In this document: positions 53,715-63,250 of the stretch, piece by piece
Numbering within the stretch: position 1 is the stretch's first letter
Layout of the letters: each line of letters starts with the position of its first letter
Assembly: GCF_004348545.1 (NCBI RefSeq)
Contig: NZ_SMKL01000027.1
Location: 1-64,000, forward strand
Source: Jiangella ureilytica
Lineage (GTDB): Bacteria; Actinomycetota; Actinomycetes; Jiangellales; Jiangellaceae
Direction of reading: 5' to 3'
Length of the DNA stretch: 64,000 nt
Notes under the pieces: model-generated
The model's input: only the letters and a program-made list of their open reading frames with translations
Told to the model about the DNA's origin: nothing
Database searches by the model: none
Program-made: the position numbers and the translations under genes

Positions 53715-54641
53715 TCACACCACGTCACGGTGGCGCATGAGCAGCGCCGCCACCGCGGCGAAGACCACCAGGTAGGCGGCCACCAGCAGCGCCGCCGGCC
53801 CGCCGTCGAGCACGGTCAGCACGCCCGGCGCGCCGTCCGGGTCGCCCGCGCCGCCGGCGCCCAGTGCGCCGGCCAGCGAACCCGCTGCCGTCCCCGGCAG
53901 CACGTCGGTCACGTACTCGATGCCGCTGAGCAGGTTGCCGACGCCCCGAAGCAGGTTCTCGACCACCAGCGACCACACCAGCCCGAGGCCGACCGCCAGC
54001 GCCGGGCTGCGGGTCAGCACGCCGACCAGCACGCCGGCCGCCGCCCACATCCCGAAGATCAGCAGCGCGCCGGCGGCCGACTCGGCCAGCGGGCCGAGGG
54101 CCGGCCACACGATGCTCTGCCCCTCGACGACGGCGATCAGCGTCGACGTCGCGACGTCGAGGACCAGCGTCGCCGCGACCACCCCGACGACCGCCACGCC
54201 GACGGCGGCCAGCGTGCCGCCGAACGCCGGCAGCCGGCGCGGACGCTGCGTGAGCACGGTCTTCCAGGTGCCCCAGCCGAAGCCGCTGCCTGCGGCCAGC
54301 GCGCCGAGGATGAACATGATGGCGCCGCCGAACATCGGCATGCCGCCGGTGAGGACCGACGGGATCGCCGCGGGCAGCAGGTCCGGCAGCAGCGCGTCCG
54401 GCGGGACGCCCTCGTTGGAGAAGCCGGACGAGCCGGTCGCGTAGGCGATGTAGTTGAAGAGGTAGGCGAAGGTGAGGTTGAGCAGCAGCCACACCGTCGC
54501 CAGGACCCAGACGGCGGGCCACTTGCGCAGCCGCAGCAGTTCGGCCCGGGTGCTGGCGACCAGGCCGCCCAGCGGGCCCGTCGCGGATCGCACCGAGCCG
54601 CTCCGGGCGGCGGGCGCGCTGGTCATCGTCGCGGTGCTCAT
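53715..54641 (-). CDS. ABC-2 type transporter permease
   Basis: 308 residues, ATG overlapping the ATPase stop (ATGA). About six membrane segments (WPAVWVLATVWLLLNLTFAY, MFGGAIMFILGALAAGSGFG, LIFGMWAAAGVLVGVLTR, and others) form an ABC-2/ABC2_membrane_5-like fold. With the preceding ATPase it makes a Bcr/Nat-type exporter. The substrate is unknown; a two-component system diverges and could be its regulator. Confidence 0.88.
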   Translation of the reverse strand: MSTATMTSAPAARSGSVRSATGPLGGLVASTRAELLRLRKWPAVWVLATVWLLLNLTFAYLFNYIAYATGSSGFSNEGVPPDALLPDLLPAAIPSVLTGGMPMFGGAIMFILGALAAGSGFGWGTWKTVLTQRPRRLPAFGGTLAAVGVAVVGVVAATLVLDVATSTLIAVVEGQSIVWPALGPLAESAAGALLIFGMWAAAGVLVGVLTRSPALAVGLGLVWSLVVENLLRGVGNLLSGIEYVTDVLPGTAAGSLAGALGAGGAGDPDGAPGVLTVLDGGPAALLVAAYLVVFAAVAALLMRHRDVV

Positions 54642-55561
54642 CGGTTCTCCTCCGGGTCAGAGTGGTCCGAGTGGTCCGCCGTCATCTCGAAGAACACGTC
54701 CTCCAGGGACCGCTCCGAGGGCCGGATCTCGTGGATGTCGGCGCCGGCCTCGACCAGCGCGCGGGCGAGCTCGGGGGCGCGCTCCTCGGGCAGCTCCAGC
54801 CGAACCCCGTCGTCGATGAGCTGGACGGCGTCGTCGCCGGCCACCCGCATCGACACCGAGAGCGCGAGGTCGACCGGGTGCGCGCGGACCAGCAGGGTGC
54901 TGGCGCCGCGCAGCTCGGCGACGGTGCTCTCGGCGAGCAGCCGGCCGTGCGCGATGACGCCGACGCGGTCGCAGATCTCCTGGACCTCGGCCAGCAGGTG
55001 GCTCGACAGCAGCACCGTCTGGCCCTGCTTCGCGAGGTCGACGACGAGCTTGCGCATGTCGGCCATGCCGGCCGGGTCCAGGCCGTTCGTCGGCTCGTCG
55101 AGGACCAGCAGGTCCGGCTCGCCGAGCAGCGCCGACGCCACGCCGAGCCGCTGCTTCATGCCCAGCGAGTACGACTTGAACGCGTCGCCGCCGCGGTCGG
55201 CGAGGTCGACCCGCGCGAGCGCCTCGTCGGCGGCGCGGTCCGAGACGCCCTGGTAGCGGGCCATGACGCGCAAGTTGTCGCGGCCGGAGAGGTACGGGTA
55301 GAAGCCCGGGCCCTCGACCAGCGCGCCGATGCGCGACGTCGCGCCGGTCTCGCCGGGCGCGTGCCCGAGGATCGTCGCGGTCCCGCTGGTGGGACGGACC
55401 AGGCCGAGCAGCATGCGCAGCGTGGTCGTCTTGCCGGCTCCGTTGGGTCCGAGGAAGCCGTACACCTCGCCGCTGCGGACGGTGAGGCTCACGTCGCTCA
55501 CGGCGAGCCGGTCGCCGTAGCGCTTGGTCAGCCGGTCGGTGACCACGATGGTGTTCGTCAT
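54638..55561 (-). CDS. ABC transporter ATP-binding protein
   Basis: 307 residues from ATG 55561 with GGAG seven bases ahead. Walker A is GPNGAGKTTT (about 38-47), the signature YSLGMKQRLG (about 134-143), Walker B DLLVLDEPTNGLD and the switch His in LLSSHLL. The C-terminal 80 residues carry a dimerisation/regulatory tail as in drug or bacitracin exporters (CcmA/NatA type). It powers the coupled permease. It diverges from the histidine kinase gene by about 250 bp, so joint control is likely. Confidence 0.93.
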   Translation of the reverse strand: MTNTIVVTDRLTKRYGDRLAVSDVSLTVRSGEVYGFLGPNGAGKTTTLRMLLGLVRPTSGTATILGHAPGETGATSRIGALVEGPGFYPYLSGRDNLRVMARYQGVSDRAADEALARVDLADRGGDAFKSYSLGMKQRLGVASALLGEPDLLVLDEPTNGLDPAGMADMRKLVVDLAKQGQTVLLSSHLLAEVQEICDRVGVIAHGRLLAESTVAELRGASTLLVRAHPVDLALSVSMRVAGDDAVQLIDDGVRLELPEERAPELARALVEAGADIHEIRPSERSLEDVFFEMTADHSDHSDPEENR

Positions 55562-55813
55562 GGCTCCACGCTCCCGCGCAGGCACCGTCACCCGCGTCGG
55601 CCGTGGAGCGGCATCACACGTACGCAGATCCGCGTAGTGCGGTTACGCCCCGTTGCCGACGCCGCGAGCCGGGCGGCGGTCCTAGGGTCCTGTGGAGGGC
55701 CTTGCACACCGCCGAGGAGCGGGGGGCCGGAGGCTCCCCAAGTCGTCGGTCGAGCGGACGACTGGAGAGACCACGTGTGTCGTGCACGGCCGGACACGAA
55801 GAGGATGAGGTGC

Positions 55814-57034
55814 GTGAAGACGTTCGCCCGGTTGAGGATGTCGCTGCCCGACGTGGGCATCGCGCTGTTCCTGCTGTTCATCTGCATCGCCGGCACCCAC
55901 GGGGCCAGCGCCGCCGACGACGCCGGCCGCGACGCCGACGCGCTCGCGTACGGACTGGTGGTGCTCGCGACGCTGCCGTTCGTGCTGCGCCGCCGCTATC
56001 CGCGCACCGTCCTCGTGGTCAGCGGCGCGGCCGTGCTGTCCTACCTCACCGCCGGCTACGCCTACGGGCCGATCATGTTCACCATCCTGGTGGTCAGCTT
56101 CACGTTCGGCTACGAGCTGCCGCTGCGGACGGCGGTGCGCTGGATCGGCGGGTACTGGGTGCTCATCGCCGTGGTGTCGGTGTCGCGCCTGATCGACGAG
56201 TCCGGGGACTTCTGGCGGCAGGCCAGCGCCGGCACCATCGGCTCGCTGGCCGCGTTCGCCGCGCCGCTGGCCATCGGCGCGGCGCTGAAGACGCGGCGCG
56301 AGTCGCAGGCCGACGTCCGTGCGGCGCTGGCCCGGCGCGCGGTGTCGGAGGAGCGGCTGCGCATGGCGCAGGAGCTGCACGACTCCGTCGGCCACGGGCT
56401 CGCCGTCATCGCCATGCAGGCCGGCGTCGCGCTGCACGTGCTCGACCGCAACCCCGAGAAGGTGCGGGCGGCGCTCGAGGCGATCCGCGACACCAGCAGG
56501 TCCTCGCTCGACGGCCTGCGCGCCGAGCTGCAGGTGCTGCGCAGCCCGGTCACCGACGCCGCGCCGCGCCGGCCGGTCGCCGGCCTGTCCGAGGTCGGCG
56601 TGCTGCTCGACCGCATCCGGGCCGGCGGGGTCGAAGTGACGGCGGACCTCTCAGGGGCCGACGCCGACCTCCCGCCGGACGTCGACGTCGCCGCCTACCG
56701 GATCGTGCAGGAGTCGCTCACGAACGTGCTGCGCCACGCCGCCGCCACCCGGGCCGAGGTGAGCATCCGGCGCTCGGCCGGCGAGCTGCTGCTGGACGTG
56801 AGCGACAACGGCGTCGGCGGCGGCGTCGGGGCCGCGCCCGGTACGGAACCGCGGCTGACGCCGTCGTCGCCCGATGGGTCGGGGACGGGGATCGCGGGCA
56901 TGCGCGCCCGGGCCGAGGCGCTCGGCGGGCGGCTGCAGGCCGGTCCGCGCGCGGGCGGCGGGTTCGCCGTCCACGCCCGGCTGCCCCTCGCCCACGCGGA
57001 CCGTCAGCCGGACATGTCAGGATCGACGTCATGA
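55814..57034 (+). CDS. Sensor histidine kinase, NarL/DesK type
   Basis: 406 residues from GTG 55814 (an ATG at 55805 is the alternative). The N-terminal region has four or five membrane segments (ALFLLFICIAGTHGASA, AYGLVVLATLPFVL, VLSYLTAGYAYGPIMFTILV). The HisKA_3 box has the phosphorylated His in MAQELHDSVGHGLAVIAM (about 190-207), and the HATPase ends with DNGVGGG and GSGTGIAGMRARAEALGG. It senses an envelope signal and phosphorylates the response regulator that overlaps its stop (ATGA). Confidence 0.92.
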   Translation: MKTFARLRMSLPDVGIALFLLFICIAGTHGASAADDAGRDADALAYGLVVLATLPFVLRRRYPRTVLVVSGAAVLSYLTAGYAYGPIMFTILVVSFTFGYELPLRTAVRWIGGYWVLIAVVSVSRLIDESGDFWRQASAGTIGSLAAFAAPLAIGAALKTRRESQADVRAALARRAVSEERLRMAQELHDSVGHGLAVIAMQAGVALHVLDRNPEKVRAALEAIRDTSRSSLDGLRAELQVLRSPVTDAAPRRPVAGLSEVGVLLDRIRAGGVEVTADLSGADADLPPDVDVAAYRIVQESLTNVLRHAAATRAEVSIRRSAGELLLDVSDNGVGGGVGAAPGTEPRLTPSSPDGSGTGIAGMRARAEALGGRLQAGPRAGGGFAVHARLPLAHADRQPDMSGSTS

Positions 57035-57714
57035 GCGACGGTGCGGGCGATGGCGTGATCCGGGTTGCGGTGGTCGACGACCAGGCGCTGGTGCGCATGG
57101 GACTGACCACGCTCCTGGAGACCGAGGACGACACCGAGCTGGCCGGCGAGGCCGCCGACGGGAAGGCCGGCGTCGACCTCGTCCGCCGCACGAAGCCCGA
57201 CGTCGTGCTCATGGACATCCGCATGCCGGTGCTCGACGGGCTGGCGGCGCTGCGCGAGATCACCTCCGATCCCTCGCTCGCGGAGGTGAAGGTCATCGTG
57301 CTGACGACGTTCGAGCTCGACGAGTACGTGTTCGAGGCGCTGCGCGGCGGGGCCAGCGGGTTCGTGCTCAAGGACTCGCCGCCCGAGGAGCTGCTGCACG
57401 CCATCCGGGTGGTCGCCGACGGCGCCAGCCTGCTGTCGCCGTCGGTCACCCGCCGCGTCATCGAGCAGTTCAGCGCCCGCGACGTGCCGGCCAGCGCGCC
57501 GCACCCGGAGCTGGCCCGGCTGACCGAGCGCGAGCGCGAGATCGTCGCCTGGGTCGCCACCGGCCGGTCCAACGACGAGATCGCCGCCGAGCTCGTCGTC
57601 AGCCCGGCCACCGTCCGCACCCACGTGTCGCGGGCCATGGTGAAGCTGCACGCCCGCGACCGTGCCCAACTGGTGGTCTTCGCCGTCCAGTCCGGGCTGA
57701 CGCTGCCGGGATGA
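57031..57714 (+). CDS. Response regulator, NarL/FixJ type
   Basis: 227 residues. The receiver domain has VAVVDDQALVRMG and the phosphoacceptor Asp62 in VVLMDIRMPV; later T and K positions are VIVLTTF and FVLKDSP. The LuxR-type helix-turn-helix is at about 160-215 (LTEREREIVAWVATGRSNDE, SPATVRTHVSRAMVKL). It is coupled to the kinase by an ATGA overlap, and its stop overlaps the HAD gene the same way. It probably controls the divergent ABC exporter. Confidence 0.94.
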   Translation: MSDGAGDGVIRVAVVDDQALVRMGLTTLLETEDDTELAGEAADGKAGVDLVRRTKPDVVLMDIRMPVLDGLAALREITSDPSLAEVKVIVLTTFELDEYVFEALRGGASGFVLKDSPPEELLHAIRVVADGASLLSPSVTRRVIEQFSARDVPASAPHPELARLTEREREIVAWVATGRSNDEIAAELVVSPATVRTHVSRAMVKLHARDRAQLVVFAVQSGLTLPG

Positions 57715-58517
57715 GCGGCTCGCGCTCCGGGCCGCCGAAGGTCGTGGCCACAGACCTCGACGGCACCCTGCTGCACAGCGACGGGACGGTGTCCCCGCGC
57801 ACCCGGGCGGTGCTGGCGCGGGCCGAGGAGTCCGGCGCGACGGTCGTCTTCGTGTCCGGCCGGCCGCCGCGCTGGATCGACGTCCTGGCCTCGGAGGTCG
57901 GGTCGCACGGGCTGGCCATCTGCGCGAACGGCGCCCTGGTCTACGACGTGCGGCGCCGCGAGGTGGTCGAGGAGCACGGCCTGCCCGGCGACGTCGCGCT
58001 CGAGGTCGCGCGGGCGATCCGCGCCAGTGTGCCGGGCGCGACCTTCGCCATCGAGCGGCGGCTGACGTTCGGGCAGGAGCCCTCGTTCCGCGGTACCTGG
58101 CCGGCGCCCGACGGCACGGTGATCGCCTCGCTGGAGGAGCTGCTCGCCGAGCCGGTGTCGAAACTGGTGGTCACGCATCCCGAACTGGACGCGCGCGAGT
58201 TCGTCTCGCGCGCGGCGGCGGTGGTCGGCTCGCTGGCGGCCGCGACGTACTCGGGGCACGCGCCCGTCCTCGAGGTCAGCCGGGCCGGCGTCTCGAAGGC
58301 GTCCGCCCTGGCCGCGCTGTGCGGCTCGTTGGGGGTGGACGCCCACGACGTGGTCGCCTTCGGCGACATGCCCAACGACGTGCCCATGCTCACCTGGGCC
58401 GGCACCTCGTACGCCGTCCGCAACGCCCACCCCGACGCCGTCGCCGCCGCCACCCACCGCTGCGCCTCGAACGACGAGGACGGGGTCGCCCAGGTGCTGG
58501 AGCGGCTCTTCCCCTGA
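57711..58517 (+). CDS. HAD family phosphatase (Cof type)
   Basis: 268 residues. HAD motif I DLDGTLLHSDGTV (about 15-27), motif II FVSGRPP, motif III around VSKASAL (Lys) and motif IV FGDMPNDVPML (about 220-230), with a type IIB cap between. Cof-type enzymes dephosphorylate sugar phosphates, pyridoxal phosphate or similar metabolites. The ATG overlaps the response regulator stop, so it is co-transcribed with the two-component genes although its role there is not obvious. Confidence 0.92.
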   Translation: MSGSRSGPPKVVATDLDGTLLHSDGTVSPRTRAVLARAEESGATVVFVSGRPPRWIDVLASEVGSHGLAICANGALVYDVRRREVVEEHGLPGDVALEVARAIRASVPGATFAIERRLTFGQEPSFRGTWPAPDGTVIASLEELLAEPVSKLVVTHPELDAREFVSRAAAVVGSLAAATYSGHAPVLEVSRAGVSKASALAALCGSLGVDAHDVVAFGDMPNDVPMLTWAGTSYAVRNAHPDAVAAATHRCASNDEDGVAQVLERLFP

Positions 58518-58540
58518 TCAGCCACGGACCGGAGGCCACG

Positions 58541-59275
58541 ATGACGAGGACCCGCCGAGCCACACGCGGGCCGTGCTGGCCGGCCGCCGTGCTCCTGACG
58601 GTGGCGGCCTGCGGGTCCGAGGGCGCCGAACCCGACGTGGCGGCTCCGTCCGACCCGGCGGCGGTGGTCTACGACTGCTTCGGCGTCACCACCACCGCTG
58701 CGGCGTGGGACGAGGCGCCACCGGTCGACGGCCTGGACCACCCGGGCGTCGACGCGTTCGCGGCCGCCACCGACCGGCTCGACGAGTGGCGCGCGCTCGA
58801 CATCGGCGACGAGCAGCTCGGCGCGGTCCGTCCGCTCGACCCGCCCGACCTCCTGGACGGCGAGGTCCGCGATCACGAACGCCTGGTCGTGGCGCCGGTG
58901 GACGGGGTCTGGCAGGTCGTCTCGGCCGGCCCGTGCGCGCTGCGGGCCGAGCTCGCCGGGCTCGGGCCCGCGACGGTGCTGCTCGACCCGGCGGCCCTGC
59001 CGGCGGCCGACGACACCACGCTGTCACTGCTCGTGGTGGAGCAGGCCTGCGCATCCGGTCAGCCGGCGACCGGCCGGGTCAGGGTGTTCGTCGACGAGGC
59101 GGCCGACGAGGTGCGGCTCGTCGCCGGGGTGCGCGAGGTCGAGGGCGGTGCGCACTGCCAGGGCAACCCGCCCACGCCGGTCACCGTCGAGCTCGGCGAC
59201 CCGCTGGGCGAGCGGCCGATCGTCGACACGGCCCGGATGCCACCCGTCGAGGTCACCGTCGCCCCTTCGCGATGA
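58541..59275 (+). CDS. Small secreted lipoprotein-like protein, unknown function
   Basis: 244 residues, GGAGG eight bases ahead. A signal peptide with a lipobox-like end (LTVAACGSEG, Cys about 25) is followed by a mature domain with three further Cys pairs or singles (VYDCFGV, AGPCALRAE, EQACASGQ, AHCQGNPP) that could form two disulphides. The sequence lacks a named family. It lies 23 nt after the HAD gene and may share its transcript. It is probably an extracytoplasmic protein. Confidence 0.75.
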   Translation: MTRTRRATRGPCWPAAVLLTVAACGSEGAEPDVAAPSDPAAVVYDCFGVTTTAAAWDEAPPVDGLDHPGVDAFAAATDRLDEWRALDIGDEQLGAVRPLDPPDLLDGEVRDHERLVVAPVDGVWQVVSAGPCALRAELAGLGPATVLLDPAALPAADDTTLSLLVVEQACASGQPATGRVRVFVDEAADEVRLVAGVREVEGGAHCQGNPPTPVTVELGDPLGERPIVDTARMPPVEVTVAPSR

Positions 59276-59362
59276 GCATCTGGACGCACCACCCGGCGGT
59301 GACGCGTCGAGGGGCTCATGCAAGGGGGCGAGAAGGCGCGGACGTCGCGCGGGTCGTCGGGT

Positions 59363-59409
59363 GGTCCCCGCCCCGATCCTGGTGAAATCCCACCCGAGGG
59401 GCGGGGACC
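59363..59409. terminator. Terminator hairpin between convergent genes
   Basis: GGTCCCCGCCCC (59363-59374) and its exact complement (59398-59409) enclose a 23-nt loop 88 nt after the lipoprotein gene and 14 nt before the convergent kinase-like gene end. Confidence 0.7.
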
Positions 59410-59422
59410 GACAACGGCCGCG

Positions 59423-59992
59423 CTACCGGGCCCGGGCGAGCAGGGCGGCCAGCTGGTCGTCGAGCGGCGGCGCGCCGCGGCGGTTGTCGATCTCGGTGTG
59501 CGGCGCGGGCGGCGCGACGTCGGGCAGGGTCGCGGCGGTGAACTCCTCGAAGTTCGCCAGCTTCTGCCCGTCGCGGTCGTGGCCGCGGCCCATGATCCGC
59601 TCACGCAACGTGTCGCCGTCGGACCGCACCCACAGCAGGTGCACCGGATCACCACCCAGCCGCCGCACGTACGCCGCCCAGCCGTCCAGCGAACGGGTCT
59701 GGCCGGTGAACGGGGCGACCAGGATCACCTGGCAGCCGGCCGACCGGACCTCGGCGGCGGTGTCGGCGAGGCCGGCGTACTCGTGCACCTTGATGTGCTC
59801 GTCGTACCAGGGGCCCTCGCGCTCGCCGAACGGCCGCCCGTTGGCCTCCAGCGTCGCCACCACGAATGGCGCGTAGACGGTGTCCTTGTCCAGCAGAGCG
59901 GGGACGGGGTCGAGACGGGCGGCCAGCTTGCGCGCCACGGTGGTCTTCCCGGCGCCGGGCGCGCCGGCGATCATCCACACGGCAGGGGTCAC
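59423..59992 (-). CDS. P-loop kinase-like ATPase (AAA_33/shikimate kinase-like)
   Basis: 189 residues. Walker A is AGAPGAGKTTVA (about 9-20) right at the N-terminus, followed by an acidic patch LDKDTVYAPF and a lid with Arg residues (GDTLRERIMGRGHDRDG). This is the pattern of small-molecule or RNA-end kinases. The substrate is unknown. It ends near the next minus-strand gene with an 11-nt gap, so the two may share a transcript. Confidence 0.85.
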   Translation of the reverse strand: MTPAVWMIAGAPGAGKTTVARKLAARLDPVPALLDKDTVYAPFVVATLEANGRPFGEREGPWYDEHIKVHEYAGLADTAAEVRSAGCQVILVAPFTGQTRSLDGWAAYVRRLGGDPVHLLWVRSDGDTLRERIMGRGHDRDGQKLANFEEFTAATLPDVAPPAPHTEIDNRRGAPPLDDQLAALLARAR

Positions 59993-60003
59993 GCCAGCCG
60001 ACC

Positions 60004-60648
60004 CTATCCGGCGCCCTCCACGCCCAGCGCCAGCCGGTGGTGCCGCGGCCGCTCCAGCTCATCGGCGACGGCGACCGCGAGGTCCGCGTACGAGATGCGG
60101 CTGGCGGCGTCACCAGGGACGAACCGGTAGCGGCCGATCCGCGGGCCGCCGTGGTCGAAATCGCCCGCCGGGGCGATCACGAGCCAGTCGAGGCTGGTGA
60201 GCGCGGTGCGGAAGACGTCCAGCCCGGCGCCGTGGCCGATCATGAACTCGCGGTGCTCGGACGGGTAGCCGGGCGTGTCGATCAGCGGTGTCCCCGTCAC
60301 GTCCGGCAGCTGCGAGGCCAGCCCGACGGCGACCAGCCTCCGCACGCCCGCCGTGGTCAGGCCGCTGAGCAGCGCGGTCGCCGCCGCGGGGAAGAACCGA
60401 GCGGCGGGCACCCCGAGGTCGGCCGCCGCGTGGACGGCTGCGTCGTGCCCCGCCGACAGGGTCGCGACGGCGTCGGCGTCGGTCACGTCGCCGGCCACCA
60501 GCCGCACGCTGCCGCCGTGGTCGCCCAGGTCCGGATGCCGCGCGGGGTCGCGCACCACCGCCGTCACCGTCCACCCGCGCGCCGCCGCCTCGGCCAGCAC
60601 CGCCCGACCGGCCCGTCCGCCGGCCCCGAACACCGCGATCGTCGTCAT
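60004..60648 (-). CDS. NAD(P)-binding NmrA-like oxidoreductase
   Basis: 214 residues from ATG 60648; no ribosome site precedes it, so the message may be leaderless. The dinucleotide loop is IAVFGAGGRAGRAVLAEAAA at the N-terminus, then the typical VRLVAGDVTDADAVATLSAG. No catalytic YxxxK is clear, so it belongs with atypical SDR/NmrA proteins that act on or sense NADPH. It diverges from the HxlR regulator, a common pairing. Confidence 0.87.
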   Translation of the reverse strand: MTTIAVFGAGGRAGRAVLAEAAARGWTVTAVVRDPARHPDLGDHGGSVRLVAGDVTDADAVATLSAGHDAAVHAAADLGVPAARFFPAAATALLSGLTTAGVRRLVAVGLASQLPDVTGTPLIDTPGYPSEHREFMIGHGAGLDVFRTALTSLDWLVIAPAGDFDHGGPRIGRYRFVPGDAASRISYADLAVAVADELERPRHHRLALGVEGAG

Positions 60649-60787
60649 GGCGCGGACGCTAGGCGAGCACCCGGTCACCCCGGGGTGACCACCGAGGTCA
60701 GTACCGTGCCTGTTGAGGGTCGAGACTGTCGGATGACCGGAGTGAGGGCCCTGCGTGCACGGCCCGAGACGTGAGGAGTGTTACAGC

Positions 60788-61159
60788 ATGCGTACGCCGC
60801 TCGATCCCGACATGTTCGACCCCGTCTGCCCGTCGACGCTGATGCCGCTTCGGTTCGCCGACAAGTGGGCCGGCATGGTGATCCGCTGCCTCGAGGACGG
60901 CCCGCGCCGGTTCTCCGAGCTGCGCATCCCGCTGCGCGCCGTCAGCGCCAAGTCGCTGACCGCGTCGCTGCGGAACCTGCAGCGCGACGGCATGGTCACC
61001 CGTGCCGAGCGGCCCGGCCCGGAGCGGCACGTCGAGTACGCGCTGACGCCGCTGGGGCGCAGCATGCTCCCGGTCGTCGAGGCGCTGTGCGAATGGGGCG
61101 CCGAGCACTGGGACGAGCTGCTCGACGCGCGCGAGGCCACCGTCGCCCGAACCGCTTGA
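60788..61159 (+). CDS. HxlR family transcriptional regulator
   Basis: 123 residues. The winged helix-turn-helix reads LRFADKWAGMVIRCLEDGPR, FSELRIPLRAVSAKSLTASL, and the wing region GPERHVEYALTPLGRSM. An early Cys (DPVCPS, about 14), which in redox-sensing HxlR proteins is the reactive residue, is present. It probably controls the divergent NAD(P)-binding protein. Confidence 0.9.
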   Translation: MRTPLDPDMFDPVCPSTLMPLRFADKWAGMVIRCLEDGPRRFSELRIPLRAVSAKSLTASLRNLQRDGMVTRAERPGPERHVEYALTPLGRSMLPVVEALCEWGAEHWDELLDAREATVARTA

Positions 61160-61172
61160 TCAGCGGACGGCG

Positions 61173-61766
61173 TCAGCGGACGATCGGCTCGCCCTCGAGC
61201 CGCACGCCGGCCCCGCGCATCTCGTCGAGAGCCGCCACGGTGCTCCGCGCCGCGACCCCGGCGGTGAGGTCGAGCAGCACCGTCGTGCTCAACCCCGCAC
61301 GGGCGGCGTCGAGCGCCGTCGCCCGGACGCAGTGGTCGGTGGCGATGCCGACGACGTCGACGGTGCCGACCTCGTGCCGGCGCAGCCAGTCGGCCAGCCC
61401 GACGCCGTCGTGCGACGTGCCCTCGAAGCCGGAGTAGGCGGCCTGGTACTCGCCCTTGTCGAAGACGGCGTCGAACGGCTGCGGGTCGAGGTTCGGGTGG
61501 AACGCGACGCCGTCGGTCCCGGCCACGCAGTGTCGCGGCCAGCTGTCGACGAAGTCCGGGGAGTCGGAGAAGTGGTCGCCGGGGTCGATGTGGTGGTCGC
61601 GGGTGGCGACGACGTAGTCGTACGGGCGGTCCCACGGGTCGGCCTCGGACCAGCGCTTGAGCACCTCGGCGATGCCGAACGCGACGTCGGCGCCGCCCGC
61701 GACGGCGAGGCTGCCGCCTTCGCAGAAGTCGTTCTGGACGTCGACGACGATGAGTGCGCGCTTCAT
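61173..61766 (-). CDS. pncA: Nicotinamidase (isochorismatase-like fold)
   Basis: 197 residues. The catalytic triad is Asp9 (VVDVQNDF), Lys104 (VFDKGEY) and Cys146 (ATDHCVRAT), and the metal site is at TRDHHIDPGDHF (about 55-66). It hydrolyses nicotinamide to nicotinate and ammonia. The ATG overlaps the stop of pncB (ATGA), so it acts with that enzyme in NAD salvage. It is convergent with the HxlR gene. Confidence 0.94.
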   Translation of the reverse strand: MKRALIVVDVQNDFCEGGSLAVAGGADVAFGIAEVLKRWSEADPWDRPYDYVVATRDHHIDPGDHFSDSPDFVDSWPRHCVAGTDGVAFHPNLDPQPFDAVFDKGEYQAAYSGFEGTSHDGVGLADWLRRHEVGTVDVVGIATDHCVRATALDAARAGLSTTVLLDLTAGVAARSTVAALDEMRGAGVRLEGEPIVR

Positions 61767-63067
61767 GAGCGATCCTCCCAGCGGGTCGGGATGGCGGGCT
61801 CACCGCGCGACAGCTGCAGCGCGGTGCGGGGAAGCTCGGCACGGGACCGGTGATGGCGCCCGCGGGCGGCGGCCAGCGGCTCGCGGCCGACGGTCTCGCC
61901 GTCGCGGACCAGGGGAATGAGCAACGGACGGTCGTCGCCGTCGTCGACGGGTTCCCGTCCAACGCCGATGACCTCGGCCTCGGCGATCCCGCGGCGGTTG
62001 CGGCGGCGCAGCGCGAACTTGCGGCCGCCGTGGCTGACCTTGTCGGGACTCTTCTTCTCGACGGAGACGAGCGTGCCGTCGTCGTCCTCGCGGGCCACCA
62101 GCTTGTAGACCATGCCCGCGGTCGGCGAGCCGGACCCCGTCACCACCCGGGTGCCGACGCCGTACGCGTCGACGGGGGCGGCGGCCAGGCCCGCGATGGC
62201 GTATTCGTCGAGGTCGCTGGTGACGACGATGCGGGTGTCGCGGGCGCCGAGGGAGTCGAGCAGGGCTCGGACCTCGCCGGCCAGCGACAGCAGGTCGCCG
62301 GAGTCGAGGCGCACCGCGCCCAGCTCCGGCCCGGCGATCTCGACGCCCAGCCGGACCGCCTCGTCGACGTCGTAGGTGTCGACCAGCAACGTGGTGCCCT
62401 TGCCCAGGGAGTCGACCTGGGCCGTGAACGCGTCGCGCTCGGTGTCGTGCAGGAGCGTGAACGAGTGCGCGCTGGTTCCCGCGGTGGGAACGCCATGGGT
62501 GTGGCCGGCCTCGAGGTTGCTGGTGGTGGCGAAGCCGGCGATGTAGGCGGCCCGCGCGGCGGCGACGGCGGCCTGCTCGTGGGTGCGCCGCGACCCCATC
62601 TCGATGCACGGACGGGACCCTGCCGCCGTCGTCATCCGGGACGCCGCCGTCGCGACCGCGGAGTCGAAGTTGAGCACCGACAGCGCCAGCGTCTCGAGCA
62701 GGACCGCCTCGGCGAACGTCGACTCGACGACCAGCAGCGGCGAGTTCGGGAAGTACGTCTCGCCCTCGCCGTAGCCCCAGACGTCGCCGGTGAACCGGTA
62801 ATCGGACAACCAGGCGAGCGTCGCCCCGTCGACGACGGCATTCCGCTCGAGGAAGGCGAGGGTGTCGTCGTCGAACCGGAACCGCTCGATCGCGTCGAGC
62901 AGCCGGCCGGTGCCGCCGACCACGCCGTACCGGCGACCACCGGGTAAGCGTCTGGCGAACACCTCGAACACCGAGCGCCGCCCGGCGGTGCCCCGGGCGA
63001 GCGCCGCCTGCAGCATCGTCAGCTCGTAATGGTCGGTGAGCAGGGCCGTCGTAGCCGACACAAGCAC
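61763..63067 (-). CDS. pncB: Nicotinate phosphoribosyltransferase
   Basis: 434 residues from GTG 63067 (a GTG at 63061 is possible; a -10-like CATACT lies just ahead, so the message may be leaderless). It shows [20 protein letters not shown], the phosphoribosyl-binding FEMGSRRTH-like stretch (here [14 protein letters not shown]), [20 protein letters not shown] with the autophosphorylated-His region, and VRLDSGDLL. It makes nicotinate mononucleotide from the product of pncA. The pair diverges from clpS. Confidence 0.95.
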   Translation of the reverse strand: MLVSATTALLTDHYELTMLQAALARGTAGRRSVFEVFARRLPGGRRYGVVGGTGRLLDAIERFRFDDDTLAFLERNAVVDGATLAWLSDYRFTGDVWGYGEGETYFPNSPLLVVESTFAEAVLLETLALSVLNFDSAVATAASRMTTAAGSRPCIEMGSRRTHEQAAVAAARAAYIAGFATTSNLEAGHTHGVPTAGTSAHSFTLLHDTERDAFTAQVDSLGKGTTLLVDTYDVDEAVRLGVEIAGPELGAVRLDSGDLLSLAGEVRALLDSLGARDTRIVVTSDLDEYAIAGLAAAPVDAYGVGTRVVTGSGSPTAGMVYKLVAREDDDGTLVSVEKKSPDKVSHGGRKFALRRRNRRGIAEAEVIGVGREPVDDGDDRPLLIPLVRDGETVGREPLAAARGRHHRSRAELPRTALQLSRGEPAIPTRWEDRS

Positions 63068-63250
63068 CAGAGTATGCGGCTGCGCAACGAATGGCCCGGA
63101 TCACGCCGAGACTGGCGAAGGCGTGGCGCGGGGTGGATGATGAGATGTCGTGGGCCGGTGGGAACAACCCCGGTTCAGGGCACGGTTGTGCATGTCAGCG
63201 CAAGGACGGCGCGGGGTGATGGCCGGAAGATGACACCATTGGGGGCCGTG

